Source: Clostridiales bacterium
GTDB taxonomy: Bacteria; Bacillota; Clostridia; Lachnospirales; Lachnospiraceae
Length of the DNA: 57,151 nucleotides
Direction of reading: 5' to 3'
NCBI GenBank assembly: GCA_018365455.1
Contig: JAGZJZ010000041.1
Coordinates: 1-57,151 of the forward strand
The notes under the pieces were generated by a model. The model was not told the origin of the DNA. It saw only the letters and a program-made list of their open reading frames with translations, and did no database searches. The position numbers and the translations under genes were made by a program. The first letter of the stretch is position 1. Every line of letters begins with the position of its first letter. Below, one piece after another: positions 42,557 through 49,346 of the stretch.

Positions 42557-42707
42557 AAAGCTTCGTAACAGTTCAGACAGATCTGCGCATTTACTGCGCA
42601 GATCGTACGAAACCTGGAGCATGTAGACATCCAGCCCTTCGCCGAAGGCGAATTTCAATGGGCTGGATGTGTAACAGTTCATGCCGTCTGAACTGTTACA
42701 AAGCTTT
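42557..42707. repeat. 151-bp multi-branched inverted-repeat element
   Basis: The ends AAAGCTT-C-GTAACAGTTCAGAC and the inverse GTCTGAACTGTTAC-A-AAGCTTT pair over 22 positions with one mismatch. Inside are hairpins ATCTGCGC/GCGCAGAT and ACATCCAGCCC/GGGCTGGATGT, the latter containing TTCGCC/GGCGAA. An extra GTAACAGTTCA copy competes for the right end. It has no coding capacity and looks like a MITE-type element or structured RNA. Confidence 0.75.
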
Positions 42708-42723
42708 TTCATCTTTCTATTCA

Positions 42724-42753
42724 TAAAGAAAGCGCCAGTCAAAAGACCGGCGC
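42724..42753 (-). terminator. Terminator of cysK
   Basis: GCGCCGGTC pairs with GACTGGCGC around TTTT on the minus strand, followed by TTTCTTT, just after the cysK stop. Confidence 0.85.
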
Positions 42754-42764
42754 CTAATCTATAC

Positions 42765-43697
42765 TTATGCTTCAAATAATTCTGTTGAAAGGTAACGCTC
42801 TCCGGTATCCGGTAACAGTGCAACAATAGTTTTGCCTGCATTCTCCGGTTTCTTCGCAAATTCTATTGCAGTATGAAGAGCCGCTCCGGATGAGATTCCA
42901 ACGAGAATTCCTTCTTTTTTCGCAATTAGCTTTGCAGCCTCAAACGCTTCAGCATTTTCCACTGTCACAATTTCATCATAGACATTCTGATTCAGGTTCT
43001 TAGGTACAAACCCTGCACCAATACCCTGTATTTTATGAGGTCCGCCGGTTCCTTTGGATAAAACGGGGGATGCTGCAGGCTCTACGGCGATTACTTTTAC
43101 TTCCGGCTTTTTGGATTTTAAGAATACGCCGGTTCCGCTTAATGTTCCGCCGGTTCCAACACCGGCAATAAACATATCCACTGCCCCATCCGTATCTGCC
43201 CAGATCTCCGGTCCCGTTGTAGCTGCATGGATTGCGGGATTGGCTGCATTTTCAAACTGCCCCGGAATAAAAGCATTCGGGATTTCTTTTGCGAGTTCTT
43301 CCGCTTTTGCAATTGCACCCTTCATTCCCTTAGATCCTTCCGTCAGAACAATTTCAGCACCATATCCCAGAAGCAATTTTCTTCTTTCAATGCTCATAGT
43401 CTCAGGCATTGTGAAAATCGCTTTATATCCTTTTGCCGCTGCTACACTTGCAAGCCCAATTCCCGTATTTCCGCTGGTTGGCTCGATAATCGTAGCACCC
43501 GGTTTTAAAAATCCTTTATTTTCCGCATCTTCTACCATGGCCTTTGCCACTCTGTCTTTTACGCTGCCTGCCGGGTTGAAATATTCTAATTTCACCACTA
43601 CTCTTCCGGCCAGCCCTAAAGCACTTTCAATATTTTTTAATTCCACAAGGGGAGTTTTTCCTACCAATTCTGTAATACTTCCATATATATTAGCCAT
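42765..43697 (-). CDS. cysK: Cysteine synthase A
   Basis: The 310-residue PLP enzyme makes cysteine from O-acetylserine and sulfide. The PLP lysine is in NPAGSVKDRVA, the substrate loop is EPTSGNTGIGLA, the phosphate-binding loop GVGTGGTLSGTG, and the C-terminal motif is LLPDTGERYLSTELF. Length is standard. The ATG at 43697 has AAAGGA placed correctly; an earlier ATG overlaps that ribosome site. The C-terminal end resembles that of the second cysteine synthase at 47078, but the active-site loop differs. The gene lies downstream of repeat element A copy 2 and metY. Confidence 0.96.
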   Translation of the reverse strand: MANIYGSITELVGKTPLVELKNIESALGLAGRVVVKLEYFNPAGSVKDRVAKAMVEDAENKGFLKPGATIIEPTSGNTGIGLASVAAAKGYKAIFTMPETMSIERRKLLLGYGAEIVLTEGSKGMKGAIAKAEELAKEIPNAFIPGQFENAANPAIHAATTGPEIWADTDGAVDMFIAGVGTGGTLSGTGVFLKSKKPEVKVIAVEPAASPVLSKGTGGPHKIQGIGAGFVPKNLNQNVYDEIVTVENAEAFEAAKLIAKKEGILVGISSGAALHTAIEFAKKPENAGKTIVALLPDTGERYLSTELFEA

Positions 43698-43723
43698 TTT
43701 AAACATCCTTTCTTAAATGCGAC

Positions 43724-43884
43724 AGAGCGTGTTTGAAAAATACAGACTGTCAGCTGTGCGTTCCGGTTTGTGGGAGATTTCTCACAAATGAAGGCGACAA
43801 GCATACTATGTAACCTGAATTCGGGGGAAATATACCGCAAAGTGGGGCGTACAGACGGCAGGAATGATTTTTCAAACAGGCTCT
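43724..43884. repeat. Inverted-repeat element, family A, copy 2
   Basis: A 161-bp element with 18-bp ends AGAGCGTGTTTGAAAAAT and the inverse ATTTTTCAAACAGGCTCT (one mismatch). An inner TTTGTG..CACAAA hairpin is present. It fills the metY-cysK gap, so it must be transcribed if the genes are co-expressed. Confidence 0.8.
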
Positions 43885-43901
43885 AGGCTTCCGGCTTACC
43901 C

Positions 43902-45197
43902 TTATTTGGCAATTGCCTGAAATGCCTGATCTAAATCATAAATAATATCATCAATGTGTTCCGTACCGATTGATAACCGGATTGTATTTGGTTTGATTCC
44001 TGAGCCTGCAAGTTCTTCTTCTGTCATCTGGGAATGCGTAGTACTTGCTGGATGAATTACTAATGATTTTACATCTGCTACATTGGCAAGTAAAGAGAAA
44101 ATTTCCAGATGATCAATAAATTCCTGTGCTTCCTTGGATCCGCCCTTGATTTCAAAAGTAAAGATCGAAGCTCCTCCCTTAGGGAAGTAACGCTGATAAA
44201 GTTCATGATAAGGGCTGTCGGCAAGCGCCGGATGATTTACTTTTTCTACCTGTGGATGTTTGCTTAAATAATCCACAACCTTCAGCGCATTCTCTACATG
44301 ACGCTCTACACGCAGTGACAAGGTCTCTAAGCCCTGCAAGAAGATAAATGCATGTATCGGAGAAAGTGTTGCCCCTGTATCACGCAGTAAAATTGCACGG
44401 ATCTTGGTTACAAATGCTGCCGGACCAACGACTTTTGTAAAACTTACTCCATGATAACTTTGGTTTGGCTCTGTAAGTGACGGGAATTTTCCGGATGCTT
44501 CCCAGTCAAACTTTCCGCTGTCCACAATCACACCACCGATGGTTGTTCCGTGTCCTCCAATAAACTTTGTGGCGGAATGTACCACAATGTCTGCTCCCAA
44601 ATCAATTGGGCGTACCAGATAAGGGGTTGCAAAAGTGCTGTCAACCACTAATGGTATTTTATGCGCATGAGCAATTTCCGCAACCTTTTCAATATCAATC
44701 AGGCTTGCATTTGGATTGCCGATAGTCTCAATAAAGACCGCTTTTGTATTTTCCTGGATTGCTGCTTCAAAGCTGCCTTCTACATCCGGGTCTACAAAGG
44801 TTGCTGTAATCCCGTATTCCGGAAGCGTATGCTCCAGAAGGTTATAGGTTCCTCCGTATATTGTCTTGGCTGCTACGATGTGGTCGCCTGCATGTGCCAG
44901 ATTCTGAAATGTATATGTAATAGCAGCTGCACCGGAAGCGACTGCAAGTGCTGCCACACCGCCTTCCAGCGCTGCTATACGCTGCTCGAATATATCCTGT
45001 GTGGTATTCGTAAGCCTCCCATAGATATTTCCTGCATCCGTAAGGTTAAAACGTGCTGCGGCATGGGCGCAGTTTTTGAAAACATAAGAAGATGTCTGAT
45101 AGATCGGTACAGCTCTTGCATCTGTCACCGGATCGGGATTTTCCTGTCCTACATGTAATTGAAGGGTCTCAAATTTTAATTCTCTCTTTTTACTCAT
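43902..45197 (-). CDS. metY: O-acetylhomoserine sulfhydrylase
   Basis: The 431-residue PLP enzyme of the Cys/Met metabolism family converts O-acetylhomoserine plus sulfide or methanethiol to homocysteine or methionine. Landmarks: YQTSSYVFKN, GNIYGRLTNTTQDIFEQR, VDSTFATPYL and the PLP lysine in VVHSATKFIGGHGT; the end RLSIGTEHIDDIIYDLDQA is typical. The length of about 430 separates it from the shorter cystathionine synthases and lyases. GAGGAG lies before the ATG at 45197; a GTG five codons earlier overlaps it. The upstream region has an inverted repeat suitable for an Rrf2 regulator, and a CymR-like gene lies next door. Confidence 0.94.
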   Translation of the reverse strand: MSKKRELKFETLQLHVGQENPDPVTDARAVPIYQTSSYVFKNCAHAAARFNLTDAGNIYGRLTNTTQDIFEQRIAALEGGVAALAVASGAAAITYTFQNLAHAGDHIVAAKTIYGGTYNLLEHTLPEYGITATFVDPDVEGSFEAAIQENTKAVFIETIGNPNASLIDIEKVAEIAHAHKIPLVVDSTFATPYLVRPIDLGADIVVHSATKFIGGHGTTIGGVIVDSGKFDWEASGKFPSLTEPNQSYHGVSFTKVVGPAAFVTKIRAILLRDTGATLSPIHAFIFLQGLETLSLRVERHVENALKVVDYLSKHPQVEKVNHPALADSPYHELYQRYFPKGGASIFTFEIKGGSKEAQEFIDHLEIFSLLANVADVKSLVIHPASTTHSQMTEEELAGSGIKPNTIRLSIGTEHIDDIIYDLDQAFQAIAK

Positions 45198-45312
45198 AAT
45201 ATTTCTCCTCACTTTTCACTATATTCTCATTGTCTAACGAGTTATTCTTCTACCGCTTGCAGCAGCACGTGGTTGTTACCACAATTTATTTTCATACTGT
45301 GCCCTTTTAAGC

Positions 45313-45351
45313 ACTTAGTATTCCAATTAATATTATTAACTAAGTAGGAAT
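45313..45351 (-). promoter_or_regulatory. Candidate Rrf2/CymR operator upstream of metY
   Basis: ACTTAGT (45313-45319) and ACTAAGT (45339-45345) form an inverted repeat, nested with ATTCC/GGAAT, around an AT-rich centre. The -35/-10 pair TTAGTT-17-TACTAA on the minus strand overlaps it, so it could be a repressor site. No SAM riboswitch or T-box is seen here. Confidence 0.45.
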
Positions 45352-45385
45352 TATCATTGAAAGAATACGAAATATCCTAAATTGA

Positions 45386-45829
45386 TTAAATATAGTACAT
45401 ATATTCTTCTTCTCCGTTTAATTTCTGATATTCTTCTACCAAATCCGAAAGGGTCGTACTTTCCAGATAGTGGTTTACCTGCTGATTAATCTTTTCCCAA
45501 ACCAGCTCGTTAATCGCCATCTGCACTTTATCCTGTTGTTCTTCCGGTGCTACTTCATCTATAATACTGAATTTACCTTCAAGTGCTGTTAAAATATCTG
45601 ATACCTGCATCTCTTCCGGCTTCACAGCAAGCATATATCCTCCCTGCGGCCCTTTGATACTTTTTACTAATCCGGCTTTTCTAAGTGTTGCAAAAACCTG
45701 CTCCAGATAATTAACGGATATTCTCTGCCTGTTCGCCACACTTGCCAGAGACACTGCTTCGCTTGTAGAATGAGATGCCAGATCAACCAGTGCCCGCAGA
45801 CCATATCTTCCCTTTGTTGAGATTTTCAT
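45386..45829 (-). CDS. Rrf2-family regulator, CymR-like
   Basis: The 147-residue protein has the Rrf2 winged helix start MKISTKGRYGLRALVDLA, the recognition segment RISVNYLEQVFATLRKAGLV and SIKGPQGGYMLA. It has no cysteines in the C-terminal sensing part, unlike IscR, and so fits the CymR group that represses sulfur uptake and cysteine synthesis genes with CysK as partner. The location next to metY and cysK supports this. It has its own strong promoter with a palindrome just downstream of the -10, which suggests autoregulation. Confidence 0.85.
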   Translation of the reverse strand: MKISTKGRYGLRALVDLASHSTSEAVSLASVANRQRISVNYLEQVFATLRKAGLVKSIKGPQGGYMLAVKPEEMQVSDILTALEGKFSIIDEVAPEEQQDKVQMAINELVWEKINQQVNHYLESTTLSDLVEEYQKLNGEEEYMYYI

Positions 45830-45865
45830 TTCATCACCTTTTCTTATTTATTTCCTACCAAACCG

Positions 45866-45916
45866 ATATATTAAATAATATATTTATGTTATACAGGATA
45901 ATATTGTAAATGTCAA
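45866..45916 (-). promoter_or_regulatory. Promoter and palindrome of the CymR-like gene
   Basis: TTGACA (45911-45916), 17 nt, TATAAC (45888-45893) on the minus strand. An 18-bp palindrome ATATATTA-N2-TAATATAT (45866-45883) covers the expected start of transcription. Confidence 0.75.
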
Positions 45917-45944
45917 TACTTAATTTCAAAAAATATAAAAAAGA

Positions 45945-45980
45945 AGAAAAAAATAGAACCGCTCTTATTCTGCAGTTCTA
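45945..45980 (-). terminator. Terminator of the second Rrf2 unit
   Basis: TAGAACTGC pairs with GCGGTTCTA on the minus strand (one G-U), followed by seven T. It separates the DUF1700/Rrf2 pair from the CymR-like gene. Confidence 0.85.
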
Positions 45981-46004
45981 TTGTGTATAATCTTAAACCA
46001 CGCT

Positions 46005-46439
46005 CTAGAGGGTATGGCTGGATAGGGTGTTGGCTTTGTTCAGCAGATCTTCCAACCTGGTCTCTTTTGCTGCATCCTTAATCAGTTCCCACATTTGGTT
46101 CCAGACACGCCTTGTAGGACATTTTTCGCAATCGATTCCACAATCGGTAGATTTAATCAGACATTCCACCGGTGCCAGGTTTCCTTCTACGGCAGTCAGG
46201 ATATCATAAACCATAATTTCATCTGCCGGTTTCGCCAGACAGTATCCGCCTCTTGCACCCCGGGTACTGCTTACCAGATTTGCCTTCTTCAGCATACTGA
46301 TAATCCGTTCCAGATATTTTTCCGAAAGATTTCTCCTGCCGGCAATATTCTTAATGCTCTCCAAATGTTCTGCATCTGAGTGTATCGCCAGATCCACCGC
46401 TATTTCTAAGGCATATATGCCTTTCGTCGATATCTTCAT
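46005..46439 (-). CDS. Rrf2-family regulator with Fe-S-type cysteines
   Basis: The 144-residue protein has the Rrf2 DNA-binding part (MKISTKGIYALEIAVDLA, NLSEKYLERIISMLKKANLV, STRGARGGYCLA). In the sensing part, VECLIKSTDCGIDCEKCPTRRVW offers four Cys (C-x6-C-x3-C-x2-C), fit for an iron-sulfur cluster as in IscR- and NsrR-type proteins. It may therefore sense iron-sulfur status or oxidative stress. It overlaps the DUF1700 gene by 4 bp, so the two are co-translated, an unusual pairing. Confidence 0.88.
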   Translation of the reverse strand: MKISTKGIYALEIAVDLAIHSDAEHLESIKNIAGRRNLSEKYLERIISMLKKANLVSSTRGARGGYCLAKPADEIMVYDILTAVEGNLAPVECLIKSTDCGIDCEKCPTRRVWNQMWELIKDAAKETRLEDLLNKANTLSSHTL

Positions 46440-46903
46440 CGGCGGCCCCTGCCCTTAACCAGTGCCACAACCAGCACAATTACTACAATCGGAATAAAAA
46501 ACCTGGAGAGAATTGCAATGGCTGATCCCAATATACTGAGTATGACTGCAAGTATCACTACAACTCCTGTGATAATGAGCCACTTTGGTACCCCAGTCTG
46601 AATATGAAAAGAACGGAAACTGCTTTCCGGGCGTCTGTTATCATTCTCATCCTGCTGATAAGAAGATCCCTGTCCCTGAGTCTGATAGCCTGCTCCATTT
46701 GCTTTATTGCTGGTTTCAATAATGGTTCTTGCAATTAAAAACGGACTTCCAATCTCATTTAAGATCTGTGATTCTGATTTTCCATTTTCTACTGCATCCC
46801 TGATATATTCATCATAATACCGGATATTCTCTTCCACTTCCCGTGAACTGATTTCTCCCGATAACTGTGAACGCAAAGTATTCAAAAACTCTTGTCTATT
46901 CAT
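46436..46903 (-). CDS. DUF1700/HAAS-type membrane protein
   Basis: The 155-residue protein has a soluble N-terminal helical domain with the HAAS/DUF1700 pattern (FLNTLRSQLSG, then VEENIRYYDEYIRDAVENGKSE and ILNEIGSPFLIARTII), a polar linker rich in Gln, Gly and Ser (about 70-95) and two membrane helices, ending in a basic tail. DUF1700 proteins are often next to PadR-type regulators and influence membrane or stress genes; here the partner is an Rrf2 regulator. A weak GAAAGGAT site lies 14 nt before the ATG. Confidence 0.75.
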   Translation of the reverse strand: MNRQEFLNTLRSQLSGEISSREVEENIRYYDEYIRDAVENGKSESQILNEIGSPFLIARTIIETSNKANGAGYQTQGQGSSYQQDENDNRRPESSFRSFHIQTGVPKWLIITGVVVILAVILSILGSAIAILSRFFIPIVVIVLVVALVKGRGRR

Positions 46904-46999
46904 CTTCGAATGTAAATCCTTTCTGACGGCAGAAACTGCCTCATAACATAATTATTAGTATACCCACACCTGACAGCATAATCTGTCGTAATTGCTGAC

Positions 47000-47029
47000 A
47001 TTATAGCATAGGTTTCTACTATTTTACAA
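47000..47029 (-). promoter_or_regulatory. Promoter of the DUF1700/Rrf2 unit
   Basis: TTGTAA, 18 nt, TATAAT with a TG extension on the minus strand. A GGCAG/CTGCC hairpin lies in the leader near the start of the DUF1700 gene. Confidence 0.7.
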
Positions 47030-47077
47030 GGCATTCTCCGCAAAAGTTATCAGAAGCTTATCAAAAGGGACTGTTTT

Positions 47078-48007
47078 TTAATCTTCAAACAATTCTGTGC
47101 TGTAATAACGTTCTCCCGTATCCGGAAGAATGGTAACCACTCTTTTTCCCGGACCCAGCTTTTTTGCAAGGCGCATTGCCGCCGCCACATTGGACCCGCT
47201 TGAAATGCCGCACAGCAGTCCTTCTTCTCTGGCAAGCCGTTTGGATACATCCAGTGCTTCTTCATCCGTCACAATACAGATATCCTCATAGATATCCATA
47301 TTCAGATTCTCCGGAATCAGCCCATCACCTATTCCCATCTGTAAATGCGTTCCAATGCTTCCGCCTGATAAAATTGCTGCATGTTCCGGCTCTACAGCCC
47401 AGATTACGATATCCGGATTCTGCCGTTTTAATACCTCTCCAATGCCGGAAAGCGTGCCCCCTGTGCCCACCCCGGAACAGAAACCATGGATTGGTCCTTC
47501 TACTTGTTCCAGTATTTCCACTCCTGTATGGTATTTATGCACCAATGGGTTATCGGGATTGACAAATTGCTGGGGAATATATGCATTGGGATCATCTGCC
47601 CCAATACGAAGAGCCGTCTGGAGACACTCCTCGATACAGGCTCCGATATCTCCCTCATCATGTACCAGTATTACTTCCGCCCCATACTGCGTCACTAATT
47701 TCCTGCGTTCTTCACTCACCGAATCGGGCATCACTATTTTTACCTTATAACCCTTTACAGCTCCAACCAGCGCCAGTCCAATTCCCTGATTCCCACTGGT
47801 AGGTTCCACAATTACCGAATCCTTATGAAGCTTTCCTTTTTTCTCTGCCTCAGCAATCATGTTGTACGCGGTTCTTGTCTTCACGGATCCGCCCACATTT
47901 ACCCCTTCGTATTTCACCAGGATCTCAGCACTGTCCGCCTGGGACAGTCTGTTTAAACGAACCATGGGTGTATGTCCGATTGCCTCCAATACATTATTAT
48001 AGATCAT
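47078..48007 (-). CDS. Second cysteine synthase-family PLP enzyme
   Basis: The 309-residue protein has the fold of O-acetylserine sulfhydrylase: the PLP lysine is in GGSVKTRTA, the substrate loop EPTSGNQGIGLA, the phosphate loop GVGTGGTLSGIG, and the end LPDTGERYYSTELF. The active loop changes NPAGSVKDR to NVGGSVKTR and TSGNT to TSGNQ, so the acceptor or donor may differ from CysK. It may be a cysteine synthase for another sulfur donor, or a related beta-replacement enzyme. AAAGGAAG lies about 10 nt before the ATG at 48007. It stands alone between two divergent or unrelated genes. Confidence 0.88.
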   Translation of the reverse strand: MIYNNVLEAIGHTPMVRLNRLSQADSAEILVKYEGVNVGGSVKTRTAYNMIAEAEKKGKLHKDSVIVEPTSGNQGIGLALVGAVKGYKVKIVMPDSVSEERRKLVTQYGAEVILVHDEGDIGACIEECLQTALRIGADDPNAYIPQQFVNPDNPLVHKYHTGVEILEQVEGPIHGFCSGVGTGGTLSGIGEVLKRQNPDIVIWAVEPEHAAILSGGSIGTHLQMGIGDGLIPENLNMDIYEDICIVTDEEALDVSKRLAREEGLLCGISSGSNVAAAMRLAKKLGPGKRVVTILPDTGERYYSTELFED

Positions 48008-48178
48008 TTTCTGCAGCTTCCTTTCCATCTAAAGAATTTTTAGCTTATTTATCCGGCATATTATTTGATACTTTTATATATGCCTATTCATATCATGATA
48101 ATCTGCATAGTTCTCTTTTAGACCTGATATTTTCTAATAGGAAGTATAGCATAGACCATTTGGATTAGCAATATATAC

Positions 48179-48496
48179 TCATTCATTCCCATAAACCATC
48201 ACCCATTTATTCCTCTCCCGAAAAAAGATCAGCTTCACATTTTTCAAAATCCCCTCTACTTCCATTTCGCACTGATACTCCATGGAAGAAATCCCCGCAA
48301 AATTCTTCTGTTCCGAACACAGTACGCGTATACTCCCTATCGTATGTATTTCTCCTTCTTCATCCTGGTATTTTACTAATCTGGGTATGCTGATCCCCGT
48401 TCTGGTAAACCAGCAGTAACAGGCTATTTCTATCTGCTTTCCCCGAATTCTCCCAGCATCCGGAGAATCCATATTAATCCCTGTACCAAAAACCAT
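48179..48496 (-). CDS. Unknown 105-residue protein under a LexA box
   Basis: The protein (MVFGTGINMDSPDAGRIRG start, ending ERNKWVMVYGNE) resembles no family that I recognise. It is probably beta-rich, with four Cys (two in IACYCWF, then VLCSEQ and EYQCEME). No signal peptide or membrane segment is present. AGGAGG precedes the ATG at 48496 by 7 nt; the longer frame is rejected because it would start inside the promoter. A LexA-type site CGAACATTTGTTCT at 48517-48530 lies at the predicted transcription start, so expression is probably induced by DNA damage. Confidence 0.7.
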   Translation of the reverse strand: MVFGTGINMDSPDAGRIRGKQIEIACYCWFTRTGISIPRLVKYQDEEGEIHTIGSIRVLCSEQKNFAGISSMEYQCEMEVEGILKNVKLIFFRERNKWVMVYGNE

Positions 48497-48516
48497 GATT
48501 ATTCCTCCTATCTTTT

Positions 48517-48568
48517 CGAACATTTGTTCTGTTTTTGTTATTATAACAGTAAACAACTTTGATTTAAA
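48517..48568 (-). promoter_or_regulatory. LexA (SOS) box and promoter
   Basis: TATAAT (48540-48545) with TTTAAA (48563-48568) 17 nt away on the minus strand. CGAAC-ATTT-GTTCT (48517-48530) matches the Firmicute SOS box GAAC-N4-GTTC and covers about +5 to +20 of the transcript. Confidence 0.75.
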
Positions 48569-48792
48569 GTAGCAATAAAAGGAAAATTCAACGGCTCCCA
48601 TGGCAGTATTTCTTAAAACACTGGCATTGTTATTTATTCTTATCACCGATTTTTCATATAATAATCACATTTTCAGTATATAATAAACAATCAAAGCATA
48701 TCTGGAAAATGCCTGTAACACAACTTCATTGGTTATTCATAACCGTACTACGGAAATTATTTTTCAGACATGCTCAAAAGGAGGTATGTAAC

Positions 48793-49329
48793 TTGGAACT
48801 TTTATTCCAGAACGAAACATCGTATGATGATGAATTTGAAAAACTATATTATGATACTCTTTTAGAGAATTATACTCCTGCTTATCAGGCAGTCAAACGT
48901 TACCAGCTTTGGGGAATTGGTTTCCTTCTGATGAGCGTTCTGGCTTTGAGCCAGGCACCTCGATTACGGAACTGGGGGCTGGGTGCCGCAGGAATGGGAG
49001 CCATGGTCCTTGGCATTATCTTAATTTATTATGCCAGAGACTTTTTTAAGAGGTCTTTTGTAAGAACTCTTCGCAAAACCAAACATGACTGCCTCAGGGG
49101 TAAAAAGATGACCTTTCAGATTACCCCAAATGCTCTTACCCAGATTGCTCCGGAAGAAACAACGGTGGTTGACTGGTCCGGCATTAAAAGCTGGACCTTG
49201 ATTCACAATTATTATTTTCTGGAACACGGCGGCAGATATCTGGCTCTTGGTAAAAACAACTTCACAATAGGCACAGCGGAACATTTTCAAATCTTTCTGG
49301 ACAATAAGTTTAAAAAAATCAGCAGTTGA
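48793..49329 (+). CDS. YcxB-like membrane protein
   Basis: The 178-residue protein has a short N-terminal polar region, two adjacent membrane helices (about 45-90) and a C-terminal soluble domain of YcxB type, with TFQITPNALTQIAPEETTVVDWSGIKSW as the PH-like part and LGKNNFTIGTAEHFQIFL near the end. Function is unknown for the family. It starts with TTG behind AAAGGAGG (8 nt); an ATG-start longer form would add 28 poorly supported residues. It is divergent from the SOS-regulated gene, and its promoter lies in the 300 bp between them. Confidence 0.8.
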   Translation: MELLFQNETSYDDEFEKLYYDTLLENYTPAYQAVKRYQLWGIGFLLMSVLALSQAPRLRNWGLGAAGMGAMVLGIILIYYARDFFKRSFVRTLRKTKHDCLRGKKMTFQITPNALTQIAPEETTVVDWSGIKSWTLIHNYYFLEHGGRYLALGKNNFTIGTAEHFQIFLDNKFKKISS

Positions 49330-49346
49330 AAGGCATACAAGCCAGT

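Noticed and set aside
42440..42859. N-terminal extension of the YjjP-type gene
   Set aside because: It crosses an inverted-repeat element, the cysK terminator and the cysK end. The ATG at 42439 fits the family.
45213..45385. SAM riboswitch or T-box upstream of metY
   Set aside because: No conserved core of either class is present; only short inverted repeats and AT-rich sequence.
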